A stretch of DNA of 64,000 bases from Carboxydothermus pertinax (GCF_001950255.1 NZ_BDJK01000009.1:62001-126000), one strand, 5' to 3'. Positions 40,371-48,854 are shown, counted from the first letter of the stretch. Numbers and translations: made by a program. The notes: a model not told the origin generated them from the sequence alone.

Positions 40371-40874
40371 ATGAAAAAAGTTGACCTTGGCTGGTCGGAA
40401 ATCAAAGGTGGAATAATTCTTGGTATTTTAAATATTTTATTATTACTTACCTGGGGGAAGCCCTGGGGTATCACCCACATCCTTACCGACTGGGGTACCT
40501 GGTGGCTAAAAGTTTTGGGTTTTTGCCCGGAGAGGTGGGCTTATTACCAGGAGGTTTATCCCAATTCTTTTTTCAAAACTACCCTGTTTTCCCACGAAAA
40601 TCTCTTGGTAGTTGGAACCATTTTAGGAGGGCTTTTTGCCGCCCTCTGGCACAACGAATTTCGCCCCAAAAAAATAAAATCCCCAGGGAAATTTTTGCTG
40701 GGGATTATTGGAGGCGTTTTTATGGGCTTTGGGGCTAGACTTGCCCTTGGCTGCAATATTGGCAACCTGGTAGGGGGTATAGCCTCCTTTTCTCTTCACG
40801 GCTGGATTTTTGGCGGCTCTTTAATTATTGGCACGTATCTTGGTATATTATTTTTAAAAAAATATGTCCTTTAA
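40371..40874 (+). CDS. YeeE/YedE family sulfur-compound transporter, second half
   Basis: 167 aa, four to five membrane helices. The conserved GARLALGCNIGNLVGGIASF segment with its cysteine corresponds to the C-terminal half of YeeE. It follows tusA by 5 bp and converges with the LysR gene with a 4-bp overlap of stop codons. Together the two halves probably assemble one transporter. No terminator is visible between the converging genes. Confidence 0.85.
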   Translation: MKKVDLGWSEIKGGIILGILNILLLLTWGKPWGITHILTDWGTWWLKVLGFCPERWAYYQEVYPNSFFKTTLFSHENLLVVGTILGGLFAALWHNEFRPKKIKSPGKFLLGIIGGVFMGFGARLALGCNIGNLVGGIASFSLHGWIFGGSLIIGTYLGILFLKKYVL

Positions 40875-41779
40875 CAAAACTCTAAAGCCGCAGGACCGAT
40901 AATAAACCTTAAAAACCTTTTGGCCAGTGGACTAAAGGTACGGTCTTTGCGGTAAACCAGTAAAAACGGCATAGTAAGCTCCATATCTTTTAAGGTAAGG
41001 TAGTGGAGCTCTTTGCGGTGATACTCTTTTTTAACCGCTTCTAAGCAGGAAATAGAGACACCGTGTCCTTTTTTTACCGCTTCTAAAACCCCTTGAAAGC
41101 TTCCTAATTCTAAAACAATATTTAACTCAGAAGCCGGGATTCCGGTTTTTTTAATTGCCTCAAAAAACACTTCCCGCACCGAAGAGCCCGGTTCGCGCAG
41201 GATCAAAGGAAGTTTTTTAAGTTCCTCAATAGTAATTGAATTTTGCTGGGCCTGGGGAAGTTCGGGGGAGGTGATTACTACTACCTGACTCTCTCCCACT
41301 TTTTTTATTTCTAAATCGGGATTTGTAAATTCTGGGCCTTCTGCCAATCCAAAATCCACTTTCCCATCCAGGACCAAAGCAATAACCTTCTGGGAGTTAT
41401 CCACTTCAATTCTAATATTGGCTTCGGGAAATTTTTCCTTAAAGCTCCAAACGTTACAGGGCAGGGCAAAATTGCCAATAGTGGTGCTGGCTCCAATGAC
41501 AATAGTTTGGGCATTGGTACCAAGTAAATTGTCTATCTCCCTTTCTAACTTTTCGTGTTCAGCCAAAAAGTGCTGGGCGTATTTATAAACCAGCTCGCCG
41601 GCGGGGGTAAGCTTTACCCCCGTTGCTGACCGTTCAAATAATTTTGTGCCGTAAAAATTTTCCATTGCCTGCACTTGAGCCGAGATTGCTGGCTGGGTCA
41701 GGTGCATTAATTTAGCTGCTTTTGTGAAACTCCTTACTTTAGCAATTTGACAGAAAAGTTCAAACTGGTATAAATTCAT
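40871..41779 (-). CDS. LysR family transcriptional regulator
   Basis: 302 aa. N-terminal winged helix-turn-helix (FTKAAKLMHLTQPAISAQVQAME) followed by the substrate-binding domain (TIVIGASTTIGNFALP, GLAEGP, EGVLEAVKKGHGVSISC-type segment). It resembles the CysB/CbbR branch. It is divergent from psrABC, with an inverted repeat between, and converges on yeeE-tusA-yeeE, so sulfur-compound control of both units is a good inference. Ligand unknown. Confidence 0.93.
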   Translation of the reverse strand: MNLYQFELFCQIAKVRSFTKAAKLMHLTQPAISAQVQAMENFYGTKLFERSATGVKLTPAGELVYKYAQHFLAEHEKLEREIDNLLGTNAQTIVIGASTTIGNFALPCNVWSFKEKFPEANIRIEVDNSQKVIALVLDGKVDFGLAEGPEFTNPDLEIKKVGESQVVVITSPELPQAQQNSITIEELKKLPLILREPGSSVREVFFEAIKKTGIPASELNIVLELGSFQGVLEAVKKGHGVSISCLEAVKKEYHRKELHYLTLKDMELTMPFLLVYRKDRTFSPLAKRFLRFIIGPAALEFC

Positions 41780-41868
41780 GCTTTCTTCCCCCGTTGCTTA
41801 TATCAATATTTATTATATCATAACTTTGCTGAAAATTAATTTGGGCAAAAACAATTCAAAGAATAATT

Positions 41869-41902
41869 TTATGGGTATAAATTTGTCTTTATAACCCCAT
41901 AA
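41869..41902. promoter_or_regulatory. Inverted repeat, likely LysR-type operator
   Basis: TTATGGGTATAAA (41869-41881) and TTTATAACCCCATAA (41888-41902) are near-complementary arms around a short centre, located between the LysR gene and the psr operon, where LysR regulators usually bind. Confidence 0.6.
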
Positions 41903-41987
41903 GTCTTTGCGATTACCTTCACAAACCGAACCTGCTTTACAATTAAATCAGATAGTGAAAATCAGCACGAGTAAAGGGGGAAGGAGT

Positions 41988-44159
41988 ATGAAGCTAACCC
42001 GGAGGAGCTTTTTAAAAGCCTCTGCCGCTACCGGTGCTCTGGCAGCCTTATCCGGCGGTGTAATGTCCTTTGAGCGCTGGTCGGCAAAAGCTGCCGAATC
42101 TTCCGATGTAAAGATGATTCCCAGCATTTGTGAAATGTGTGGCACCAAATGCGGCATCATCGTCAAAGTCAAAAATGGCCGGGTGGTAAAAATCGAGGGA
42201 AACAAAGACCATCCCAACGGCAAAGGCAAAATCTGTGCCCGGGGTAATGCCGGGATGAAACTTTTGTATGACCCGGACCGCTTAAAACAGCCACTTAAAA
42301 GAGAAGGGGACAAATTTGTACCGATATCCTGGGAGCAGGCGTTTCGTGAAATTGGCGAAAAGCTCAAAGAAATTAAAGCCAAATATGGACCGGAGGCGCT
42401 GGTGTGGAGTACTCACCCAGAACTTGTTAATGACTACGAAGTAATCTTTAACCAGGCCTTTGGTTCGCCAAATTTAAGCCCCCATGCTCCGACCTGCTAC
42501 TCTCCGCGGAATGCGGCTTATAAAGCAATATACGGGGACGTACCTACTGTCGATTACGGCAATGTTAAGTACTACATTTCCTGCGGTCGCAATCTGGTGG
42601 AAGGAATAAGCGTAAGCCAGGTTACCGGTATCATGAAAGCCAAGGAAAAAGGGGCGAAAATAATTGTCCTGGACCCCCGGTACTCCAATTTTGCGGCGCT
42701 GGCGTCCGAATGGGTGCCCATAAGACCGGGTACCGACCTTGCGTTCCTTTTGGCGATGATCTACCTCATTATTAAAAATGAGTGGTACGACAAAGAGTTT
42801 GTAGCTAACTACACCGTTGGCTTTGATGAAGTTGCTGCAGAAGTGGAAAAATACACTCCGAAATGGGCCGAAGAAATAACCGGTATTCCGGCGGCAACTA
42901 TTGAGCGGATTACCGAAGAATTTGCCAAAGCCAAACCGGCTGCGGTGATAGACCCGGGCTGGCACACCTCGCGTTATATGAACAGTACCGAAATGGTAAG
43001 AGCTGGAGCAGTGATCAATGCTCTCATGGGTAACCTTGGCCAGAAAGGCGGCCTTAAATTTTCCAAGTATAATTTTACCAAAGTCGAAGAGCGGGAAGGT
43101 CTCTGGCCAAAGCTGGAAAAACCAAAGGCTAAACGCTTTGACGGTGCTGGCGGCGAAAAATGGCCACTGGCGAAAGGCCTTGGGATGATTCAGATGCTTC
43201 CGGAGCATATTTTATCCGGCGAGCCTTACCCAATTAAAGCGTATATCGCCAACCACCACAATCCGGTGCGCTCGGCGGGTAATTCTAAAAAGTGGATTGA
43301 AGCTCTAAAGAAACTGGATCTGGTTGTAGTAATTGATGTGCAGATGAGTGAAACTGCTCTTATGGCACACTATGTCTTACCGGAATCCACTTATCTTGAG
43401 CGGTTTGATCCGCCGCAAATTGCCGGGAATGCTGTAGCTCTGCGGCAGCCGGCAGTAAAACCGCTTCATAATACTATGGGGGCTGACGATATAATTAAAG
43501 AGCTGGCGCATGAGGTGGGTATCGGGCAGTATTTTAACTATACGTTGGAGCAGTTTTCGGATCAGATGTTAAAACCCTTTAACGTAACCTTTAAACAACT
43601 TATGGAAAAAGGTGTTATTGCTTTAGACGATGGAAAGCCTGTCAATAAAGTTCCGGAAATTAAGACTGAATCCAAAAAAATCGAGCTTTCTTCACCGGCC
43701 TTTGAAAAAGCTGGTACCAAAAGGGTACCGACCTGGGTACCGCCTGGCGTGACTGAAAGGAACGGAAAGCTTCGCTTCCTCCATGGCCATACTGCAGTGC
43801 ATACCCATACTTCCACCTTTAATAACGAGTACCTGCATGCTCTCATGCCGGAAAACGTCCTTTGGATCAATACCCGGACCGCAGAAAAGCTTGGCATCAA
43901 TAATGGTGATTTAGTCGAAGTAAAATCGGACTACGGCAAAGTTACCATAAAAGCCAAAGTAACCGAAGCTATTCACCCCGATGCGGTTTTCATGGTGCAC
44001 GGCTTTGGCGGTTTTTCGCCGTACCAGAAAAAGGCGTACCATAAAGGTGCCAGTACTTCCTTTATCGTTCCTAACCATGCAGAACCGCTTTCGGGAGCTT
44101 CGGCCGACTGTGAAGTACTGGTGGAGGTAAGAAAGATAGGAGGTGGGGCCAATGCCTAA
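41988..44159 (+). CDS. psrA: Molybdopterin oxidoreductase, polysulfide/thiosulfate reductase catalytic subunit
   Basis: 723 aa. A twin-arginine signal (LTRRSFLKAS) at the N-terminus predicts export of the folded enzyme. A [4Fe-4S] site follows (CEMCGTKCGIIV ... KICARG), then MGD-binding regions; HAPTCYSPRN supplies the likely Mo-ligating cysteine. Closest to PsrA/PhsA of the DMSO-reductase family. AAAGGGGG 7 nt before ATG 41988 decides the start; the frame extends back to 41907 without a ribosome site and would bury the Tat signal. It heads an A-B-C-chaperone operon. Confidence 0.88.
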   Translation: MKLTRRSFLKASAATGALAALSGGVMSFERWSAKAAESSDVKMIPSICEMCGTKCGIIVKVKNGRVVKIEGNKDHPNGKGKICARGNAGMKLLYDPDRLKQPLKREGDKFVPISWEQAFREIGEKLKEIKAKYGPEALVWSTHPELVNDYEVIFNQAFGSPNLSPHAPTCYSPRNAAYKAIYGDVPTVDYGNVKYYISCGRNLVEGISVSQVTGIMKAKEKGAKIIVLDPRYSNFAALASEWVPIRPGTDLAFLLAMIYLIIKNEWYDKEFVANYTVGFDEVAAEVEKYTPKWAEEITGIPAATIERITEEFAKAKPAAVIDPGWHTSRYMNSTEMVRAGAVINALMGNLGQKGGLKFSKYNFTKVEEREGLWPKLEKPKAKRFDGAGGEKWPLAKGLGMIQMLPEHILSGEPYPIKAYIANHHNPVRSAGNSKKWIEALKKLDLVVVIDVQMSETALMAHYVLPESTYLERFDPPQIAGNAVALRQPAVKPLHNTMGADDIIKELAHEVGIGQYFNYTLEQFSDQMLKPFNVTFKQLMEKGVIALDDGKPVNKVPEIKTESKKIELSSPAFEKAGTKRVPTWVPPGVTERNGKLRFLHGHTAVHTHTSTFNNEYLHALMPENVLWINTRTAEKLGINNGDLVEVKSDYGKVTIKAKVTEAIHPDAVFMVHGFGGFSPYQKKAYHKGASTSFIVPNHAEPLSGASADCEVLVEVRKIGGGANA

Positions 44160-44691
44160 GTATGCAATGGTAATTGACATGACCAAATGCGCTGCCTGTC
44201 AGGCCTGCACCGTTGCCTGTGAAGCGGAGTGGGGGTTACCTCCCGGGGAAAAATTTACCCGCTTAGAAGAGCGGGAAACTGGTAGTTTTCCCAATGTTCA
44301 ACGCGAATTTTTACTAATTCAGTGCCAGCACTGTGATAATGCACCCTGTGTGGAGGTATGTCCAACCGGAGCGACTTATAAAAGGGATGACGGCATAGTC
44401 CTGGTAGATGAAAAACGCTGTGCCGGTTGCAAATACTGCATGGTAGCCTGTCCCTACCAGGCCCGGGTGATAAATCATGAAAAAGGTGTCCCGGAAAAAT
44501 GCCGGTTTTGCTATCACCGGGTAGAGCAGGGGAAAAAGCCTGCCTGTGTCTCTACCTGTATCGGCGAAGCCAGGTATTTTGGAGACTTAGATAATCCCAA
44601 CGATGAAATCCACCGGATTATTCAGGAAAAACAAGCTAAGCCGTTGCGGGGGGATTTGGGCACCAAACCCTCCATTTACTACGTACGCTAA
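44152..44691 (+). CDS. psrB: 4Fe-4S ferredoxin-type subunit (PsrB/PhsB)
   Basis: 179 aa electron-transfer subunit with four cysteine clusters: CAACQACTVAC, CQHCDNAPCVEVCP, CAGCKYCMVACP and CRFCYHR...CVSTC. It is the DmsB/PsrB type carrying four [4Fe-4S] centres between the membrane subunit and the Mo subunit. AGGAGGTGGGG is spaced for ATG 44152, overlapping psrA by 8 bp; a GTG at 44143 is less suitable. Confidence 0.93.
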   Translation: MPKYAMVIDMTKCAACQACTVACEAEWGLPPGEKFTRLEERETGSFPNVQREFLLIQCQHCDNAPCVEVCPTGATYKRDDGIVLVDEKRCAGCKYCMVACPYQARVINHEKGVPEKCRFCYHRVEQGKKPACVSTCIGEARYFGDLDNPNDEIHRIIQEKQAKPLRGDLGTKPSIYYVR

Positions 44692-44703
44692 GGAGGGACT
44701 CAA

Positions 44704-45561
44704 ATGGCGTGGGGAATAATAATTGCGATCTACCTGTTCTTAGCCGGAGCGGGAGCTGGAGCCTTTTTAATAGCGGTCATGACCGAGCGTTCCGGGGTAA
44801 ATAAGGATAATGAAGCATTAATTAAAGCCGGAACCATCCTGGCTGCTCCGCTGGTAGCCATAGGTACCCTTTTCCTGGTTCTGGACCTTACCTGGGTGGA
44901 AGCTGGGAAATTTGAACCCTGGCGGATTTTCGAACTTTATACTCACTTTACTTCCATGATTACCTGGGGTACCTGGATTTTAACCTTATTTATGCCGGTA
45001 GCGTTTGTCTATGGCTGGATGAAGCTAAAAAATCCTTACTATACTAATACTGTTTTGCGCTGTGCCGGAGCGGTTCTGGCTTTTGCTACTTCCGTATACA
45101 CCGGGGTACTTTTAGGGGTAGTTAAAGCCGTTCCCTTCTGGAACAATGCGGTAATCCCGGTACTTTTTGTTGTATCGGCCTTAGTTACAGGGATGGCTAC
45201 GGCAATTTTAGGAAGTTTTGCTTTTGGTGGCAAAACTTTACCCGATTTCTTCAAGCCTTTGCATACAGCTTTAGCCGTAATTGAACTTTTACTCCTCTTC
45301 TTTTTGCTGATGGTAGCGGTAAATGGTCCAGAGGCGGCAAAACAATCGGCGGATATGATTATTTCCGGGAAATACAGCTTGTACTTCTGGGGAATGCTGG
45401 TGTTATTAGGTATTATCTTGCCAGGGGTGATTGGAGCAGTCTCTTCACCCAAAGCCGGCAAAGGAGTAAAAGCATTAGATGCCCTATTAGTGCTGTTAGG
45501 CGGTTTTACCTTAAGGGCTTTAATCTTGCTGGCAGCAGTTCCCGTAACTTTAATGAACTAA
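44704..45561 (+). CDS. psrC: NrfD/PsrC family membrane subunit
   Basis: 285 aa, about eight membrane helices. Family landmarks are the opening IIAIYLFLAGAGAGAFL and LVLDLTWVEAGKFEPWRIF, where quinol-site residues of PsrC lie. It has no haem ligands of its own, as expected for NrfD proteins. GGAGGG precedes the ATG. It links menaquinol oxidation to the PsrAB enzyme on the outer face of the membrane. Confidence 0.9.
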   Translation: MAWGIIIAIYLFLAGAGAGAFLIAVMTERSGVNKDNEALIKAGTILAAPLVAIGTLFLVLDLTWVEAGKFEPWRIFELYTHFTSMITWGTWILTLFMPVAFVYGWMKLKNPYYTNTVLRCAGAVLAFATSVYTGVLLGVVKAVPFWNNAVIPVLFVVSALVTGMATAILGSFAFGGKTLPDFFKPLHTALAVIELLLLFFLLMVAVNGPEAAKQSADMIISGKYSLYFWGMLVLLGIILPGVIGAVSSPKAGKGVKALDALLVLLGGFTLRALILLAAVPVTLMN

Positions 45562-45576
45562 AAGGGAGGAAGGGCT

Positions 45577-46155
45577 ATGGAACATAACCGGGTCGAAATT
45601 TACCGAATCCTTGCGGCGGCAATGAGCGAACCGGATCAAGAATTTTACCGCTGGTTAAAAAAGGACGGGGTAGAAGCTTTTAAAGAATTAGGGGTTAATC
45701 TTGGGGAAATTCCTAATTTACCGGAACTTTCTCAAAGCTACCAGGAGTATTTTGGCTTATATGCTCCCAAAGTAAGCCTTATCGAATCGGTATACCGCAA
45801 ATGGTCTCGTGATCCCGAGGTAGACCCGGTTATGGCCAATAGTCGCGGCTTTCTCATGAGCGACCACGCATTGCATGTGGCGGCTTTATACGAAAAAGCG
45901 GGACTTATCATTCCCGAAGATTTTTCGGGAATGCCCGATCATTTAGTATTGGAGCTGGAGTTTATGGCGATGTTAGTAGAAAATAATCATCCCGGCCAAA
46001 AAGATTTTTTATCCGACCACTTATCGTTTATTGAACAGGTGGTGGAAAAAGCCAGAGAAGAAAACCTTCAGGGTATTTACCGGGAAATAGTTGAATTTTT
46101 AGGGAAGTTTTATCAGGAAGAAAAAAACTTAATCTTGGGAGAGAAGGGAATTTAA
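45577..46155 (+). CDS. TorD/DmsD-like maturation chaperone
   Basis: 192 aa all-helical protein of the TorD/NarJ-type family: EHNRVEIYRILAAAMSEPD at the N-terminus and the middle signature MSDHALHVAALYEKAGL followed by PDHLVLELEFMAMLVE. It probably binds the Tat signal of PsrA and holds it for Mo-cofactor insertion. AAGGGAGGAAGG precedes the ATG. Last gene of the psr operon, followed by a terminator. Confidence 0.88.
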   Translation: MEHNRVEIYRILAAAMSEPDQEFYRWLKKDGVEAFKELGVNLGEIPNLPELSQSYQEYFGLYAPKVSLIESVYRKWSRDPEVDPVMANSRGFLMSDHALHVAALYEKAGLIIPEDFSGMPDHLVLELEFMAMLVENNHPGQKDFLSDHLSFIEQVVEKAREENLQGIYREIVEFLGKFYQEEKNLILGEKGI

Positions 46156-46198
46156 AAAAGAAGCAACTGAAAATCCAGAAAGAAATTAGTGCTAATTT

Positions 46199-46236
46199 TA
46201 AGGCTCTAAAGGCTTTAAGCTTTTAGAGCCTTTTTT
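46199..46236 (+). terminator. Terminator of the psr operon
   Basis: AAGGCTCTAAA and TTTTAGAGCCTT pair around an AT-rich loop, followed by T residues. Confidence 0.85.
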
Positions 46237-46299
46237 AATCTTGAAAACTTCTTAACATTTTCCCGAAATCATTTTAAAACCCTTTTGCTAAGATTAAAT
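46237..46299 (+). promoter_or_regulatory. Conserved promoter region, copy 1
   Basis: Aligns over its ~62 bases with 47636-47699 (most positions identical). Shared parts: AATCTTGA, ACTT(C/T)TTAACATTT, GAAATC, TTTTAAAACCC and a -10-like end. TTTTTAA-type words are about two helical turns apart, as in OmpR-family operators. Confidence 0.6.
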
Positions 46300-46332
46300 C
46301 CGTCAAAAACACTACAAAGGAGGGTTTAGTCT

Positions 46333-46713
46333 ATGACCAAAGGGGAAAGAAATTTTTACTTTGATGTCATTTTGGGGATTGTAGGAATCACCTGTATTGT
46401 TACCGGAATTATGATGGATCTAAAACTTCCCTTGGACACTTCTTTAATGTACTACTTAAACCCGCTGCATAAGGTAACGGGCTACATCTTTACCGTATTG
46501 GTTGGAGGCCATTTGATTTTTCATTTCCGCTGGGTAAAAGCTCTAGGCAAGAACATTTTAAAGAATCGGAAAAAAACCCTGGTGTTTGCGGGAGTAGTCA
46601 CAGCCTCAATTATTGCTCTTTATTTGACCATGACCTTTGGTCCTTTACCGGGACCCGGGATAAAACTTCCCACGGAAGGTATTAAACCTACTTATTTTTC
46701 GCAACAATTTTAG
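46333..46713 (+). CDS. DUF4405-type cytochrome-b-like membrane protein
   Basis: 126 aa, three membrane helices. Histidines stand within hydrophobic helices (LNPLHKVTGYIFTVLVGGHLIFHFRWV), a layout known from DUF4405 and small cytochrome-b-like proteins that bind haem. AAGGAGGG precedes the ATG. It follows the psr operon but is separated by a terminator, and has its own promoter region that resembles the one before the repeat protein at 47745. Possible electron-transfer or sensing role; unproven. Confidence 0.75.
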   Translation: MTKGERNFYFDVILGIVGITCIVTGIMMDLKLPLDTSLMYYLNPLHKVTGYIFTVLVGGHLIFHFRWVKALGKNILKNRKKTLVFAGVVTASIIALYLTMTFGPLPGPGIKLPTEGIKPTYFSQQF

Positions 46714-46737
46714 ACCGGCAGTTTGCCGGTTTTTTTG
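46713..46737 (+). terminator. Intrinsic terminator
   Basis: ACCGGCA and TGCCGGT form a short stem followed by seven T residues right after the stop codon. Confidence 0.82.
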
Positions 46738-46764
46738 TTTTTATCCCACTCCCTAAAAGCTCTG

Positions 46765-46773
46765 CATATTTTA
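46765..46773 (+). promoter_or_regulatory. Possible sigma-E/K-type -10 element before the amidase
   Basis: CATATTTTA fits the mother-cell sigma pattern CATAnnnTA and lies ~38 bp before the amidase ATG. A matching -35 element (CACT at 46747) is at a slightly short distance, so this is tentative. Confidence 0.3.
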
Positions 46774-46803
46774 TTAATAGAAACTATTTTAGGGGGAAAG
46801 AAA

Positions 46804-47637
46804 ATGGCAAGTTTAAAAAGCTTAAAAACCGATTTTGATTTAATTTCCAGGATTACTTTGGAATTTAACCAAAAACCTTCCGTAAAATCCTTTATCTTAG
46901 AAAATCCCCACCGGGTAGTTCTTGATTTTTCAGGAGTGCAGGGAGTCGGCCAAAAACAAATCCCGGTGAAAAAGTACAAAATAAGAGAAGTTCGTCTTGC
47001 TCAATTTAAACCGGAAATTTTGCGCCTGGTAATCGAAGGGGAAGAAAAACTTTACTATGAAGTAAAAAACAGCGGCAGTACAGTAATTTTAGAAGTATGG
47101 GCCAGGCTTTTAGACGGAAAAAGTATAGTATTAGATGCCGGACACGGCGGCAAAGATCCGGGAGCAGTGGGGGCTTTTGGCATAAAAGAAAAAGATGTTA
47201 CCTTAAAGCTTGTGCTTTCCGGTAAAGTCCTGGTGGAAAAATTAGGCGGTAGAGTAGTGCTTACCCGGGACAGAGACATTTTTGTTCCGCTGCCCCAGCG
47301 GGTAAAGTTTGCTAATAACTCGGGAGCCAATGCCTTTATTTCGGTTCACTTAAATGCGGCTACCGACCCCACTGCCCGTGGGATAGAGACCTACTTTAAA
47401 GCAGGGCGGGAGGACAGCGAAAGCCTGGCAGCTAAACTGCAAAAGCAGCTAATCGATGAATTTGGCTTTAAAGACCGGGGGCTAAAAACTGCAGCTTTTT
47501 ATGTTATAAAAAATGTACGCCTGCCGGCGGTTTTGGCAGAAATTGGCTTTGTCACCAACCCCGAGGAAATAAAAATAGTAAATTCTTCTGACGGCTTAGC
47601 TCGTTTTGCCCGGGCACTGGCCAAAGCTCTTTTATAA
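46804..47637 (+). CDS. N-acetylmuramoyl-L-alanine amidase (AMIN + Amidase_3)
   Basis: 277 aa. An N-terminal AMIN-type beta domain (residues ~8-98: ISRITLEFNQKPSVKSFIL ... GVQKKYKIREVRLAQF-like strands) is followed by a zinc amidase domain: VLDAGHGGKDPGAVG, EKDVTLKL, LTRDRDIFV, ISVHLNAA and the catalytic EIGFVTNPEE. GGGGGAAAG precedes ATG 46804. No signal peptide is encoded from this start, which resembles mother-cell-lysis amidases such as CwlC rather than vegetative enzymes. An upstream in-frame start would read through the preceding terminator and is unlikely. Confidence 0.9.
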   Translation: MASLKSLKTDFDLISRITLEFNQKPSVKSFILENPHRVVLDFSGVQGVGQKQIPVKKYKIREVRLAQFKPEILRLVIEGEEKLYYEVKNSGSTVILEVWARLLDGKSIVLDAGHGGKDPGAVGAFGIKEKDVTLKLVLSGKVLVEKLGGRVVLTRDRDIFVPLPQRVKFANNSGANAFISVHLNAATDPTARGIETYFKAGREDSESLAAKLQKQLIDEFGFKDRGLKTAAFYVIKNVRLPAVLAEIGFVTNPEEIKIVNSSDGLARFARALAKALL

Positions 47638-47699
47638 TCTTGACAACTTTTTAACATTTCCCTGAAATCTTTTTAAAACCCTCTGGTTATGATATAAAT
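47636..47699 (+). promoter_or_regulatory. Conserved promoter region, copy 2
   Basis: Strong similarity to 46237-46299: AATCTTGACAACTTTTTAAC, then TGAAATCTTTTTAAAACC and a TATGAT -10-like box. Two TTTTTAA words lie ~22 bp apart. The downstream gene lies next to an OmpR-type response regulator, the natural candidate to bind here. Confidence 0.6.
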
Positions 47700-47744
47700 G
47701 TAAGCTCCAGCTGGAGCCAAAAATTAACCTGGAGGGTGATTAAA

Positions 47745-48854
47745 GTGAAAAAAGAATGGGGAAAAAAAGTAATTGCGGGAGCTACTATTATAGGTTTACT
47801 TGTGACTGCTGCTCCAGCAGTTTACGCGGCCACCACTAATGATGGCAGTACCTCAACAACTTCAAAAATCGTTGAAACTTACCGCGGTTTTGGCAAACAT
47901 TTTGGCCGGGCTTTTGGTGGCATGATGGACAATGTTGCCAAGTTTCTGGGAATTGACGTATCTACCTTAATGAGCGAACGGCACAGTGGCAAAACCTTAG
48001 CCCAAATTGCCAAAGAAAAAGGTAAAACCGAAGATGAACTGGTAAATTACTTAGTGGAGCAAAAGAAAGCCAAAATTAATCAACTGGTAAAAGACGGTAA
48101 AATTACTCAGGCTCAAGCGGATGCTATGCTCCAGAATATTACCGAACGGACCAAACAAATGGTTAACAGCGTAGATCTTGGCCCCAAAGGTTTTGGCCAC
48201 CGGGGTTTTGGAGTAGTAGGACCGGATGAGTTAGCCAGCTTTTTAGGAATTAATGTAAACACCTTAATAAGCCAGCAGCAGAGCGGAAAAACTCTGGTAG
48301 AAATTGCTAAAGCTAAAGGGAAAACCGAGACTGAGCTAATAAACTTTATCGTCACCAAAGAAAAAGAAAAAATTAACCAGCTTGTAAAAGACGGCAAAAT
48401 AACCCAAACTCAGGCGGATAATTTCTTAAAGAACATAGAAACCCGGGTTAAAAACATGGTCAACAGTACGGCCCTTGGTCCCAAGGGTTTTGGACATCGA
48501 GGCGGCTTTAGGGTAACTCCCGCTGAGTTGGCCAGCTTTTTAGGAATTGATGTAAACACCTTAATAAGCCAGCAGCAGAGCGGAAAAACTCTGGTAGAAA
48601 TTGCTAAAGCTAAAGGGAAAACCGAGACTGAGCTAATAAACTTTATCGTCACCAAAGAAAAAGAAAAAATTAACCAGCTTGTAAAAGACGGCAAAATAAC
48701 CCAAACCCAGGCGGATAACTTCTTAAAGAACATAGAAACCCGGGTAAAGCAAATGGTTAACAACACCGCCCCAGGTCCCAAAGGTTTTGGTCATCACGGC
48801 GGTATGGTTGGTAGAGGTGGTATGGATTTTGACCATGCCCCTATGTTTCAATAA
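47745..48854 (+). CDS. Secreted protein with three ~99-residue repeats
   Basis: 369 aa. Signal peptide (residues 1-28, ending AVYAA). Three repeats, each LASFLGI(D/N)V.TLIS...SGKTL.EIAK.KGKTE.ELI, then KINQLVKDGKITQ.QAD and a spacer GPKGFGH(R/H)G; the latter half resembles the DUF2680/YckD-type helical module. Copies 2 and 3 are nearly identical in DNA. The C-terminus is Gly/His/Met-rich. The start is GTG at 47745 (GGAGGGTGA upstream). It precedes a two-component system whose regulator probably controls it. Function unknown; envelope or metal-stress roles are possible. Confidence 0.82.
   Translation: MKKEWGKKVIAGATIIGLLVTAAPAVYAATTNDGSTSTTSKIVETYRGFGKHFGRAFGGMMDNVAKFLGIDVSTLMSERHSGKTLAQIAKEKGKTEDELVNYLVEQKKAKINQLVKDGKITQAQADAMLQNITERTKQMVNSVDLGPKGFGHRGFGVVGPDELASFLGINVNTLISQQQSGKTLVEIAKAKGKTETELINFIVTKEKEKINQLVKDGKITQTQADNFLKNIETRVKNMVNSTALGPKGFGHRGGFRVTPAELASFLGIDVNTLISQQQSGKTLVEIAKAKGKTETELINFIVTKEKEKINQLVKDGKITQTQADNFLKNIETRVKQMVNNTAPGPKGFGHHGGMVGRGGMDFDHAPMFQ
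48228..48745 (+). repeat. Tandem 297-bp direct repeat within the secreted protein gene
   Basis: 48228-48448 and 48525-48745 differ at only a handful of positions; the period is 297 bp (99 codons). A third, clearly diverged copy covers about 47931-48160. Confidence 0.9.

Noticed and set aside
42474-43208. Long open frame on the minus strand inside psrA (244 codons)
   Set aside because: It lies opposite a clearly conserved molybdopterin enzyme, has no ribosome site and no recognisable protein features.
47745-48854. CRISPR-like array suggested by regular repeats
   Set aside because: The period is 297 bp and the repeats are coding in one continuous frame; no short repeats with unique spacers are present anywhere in the window.
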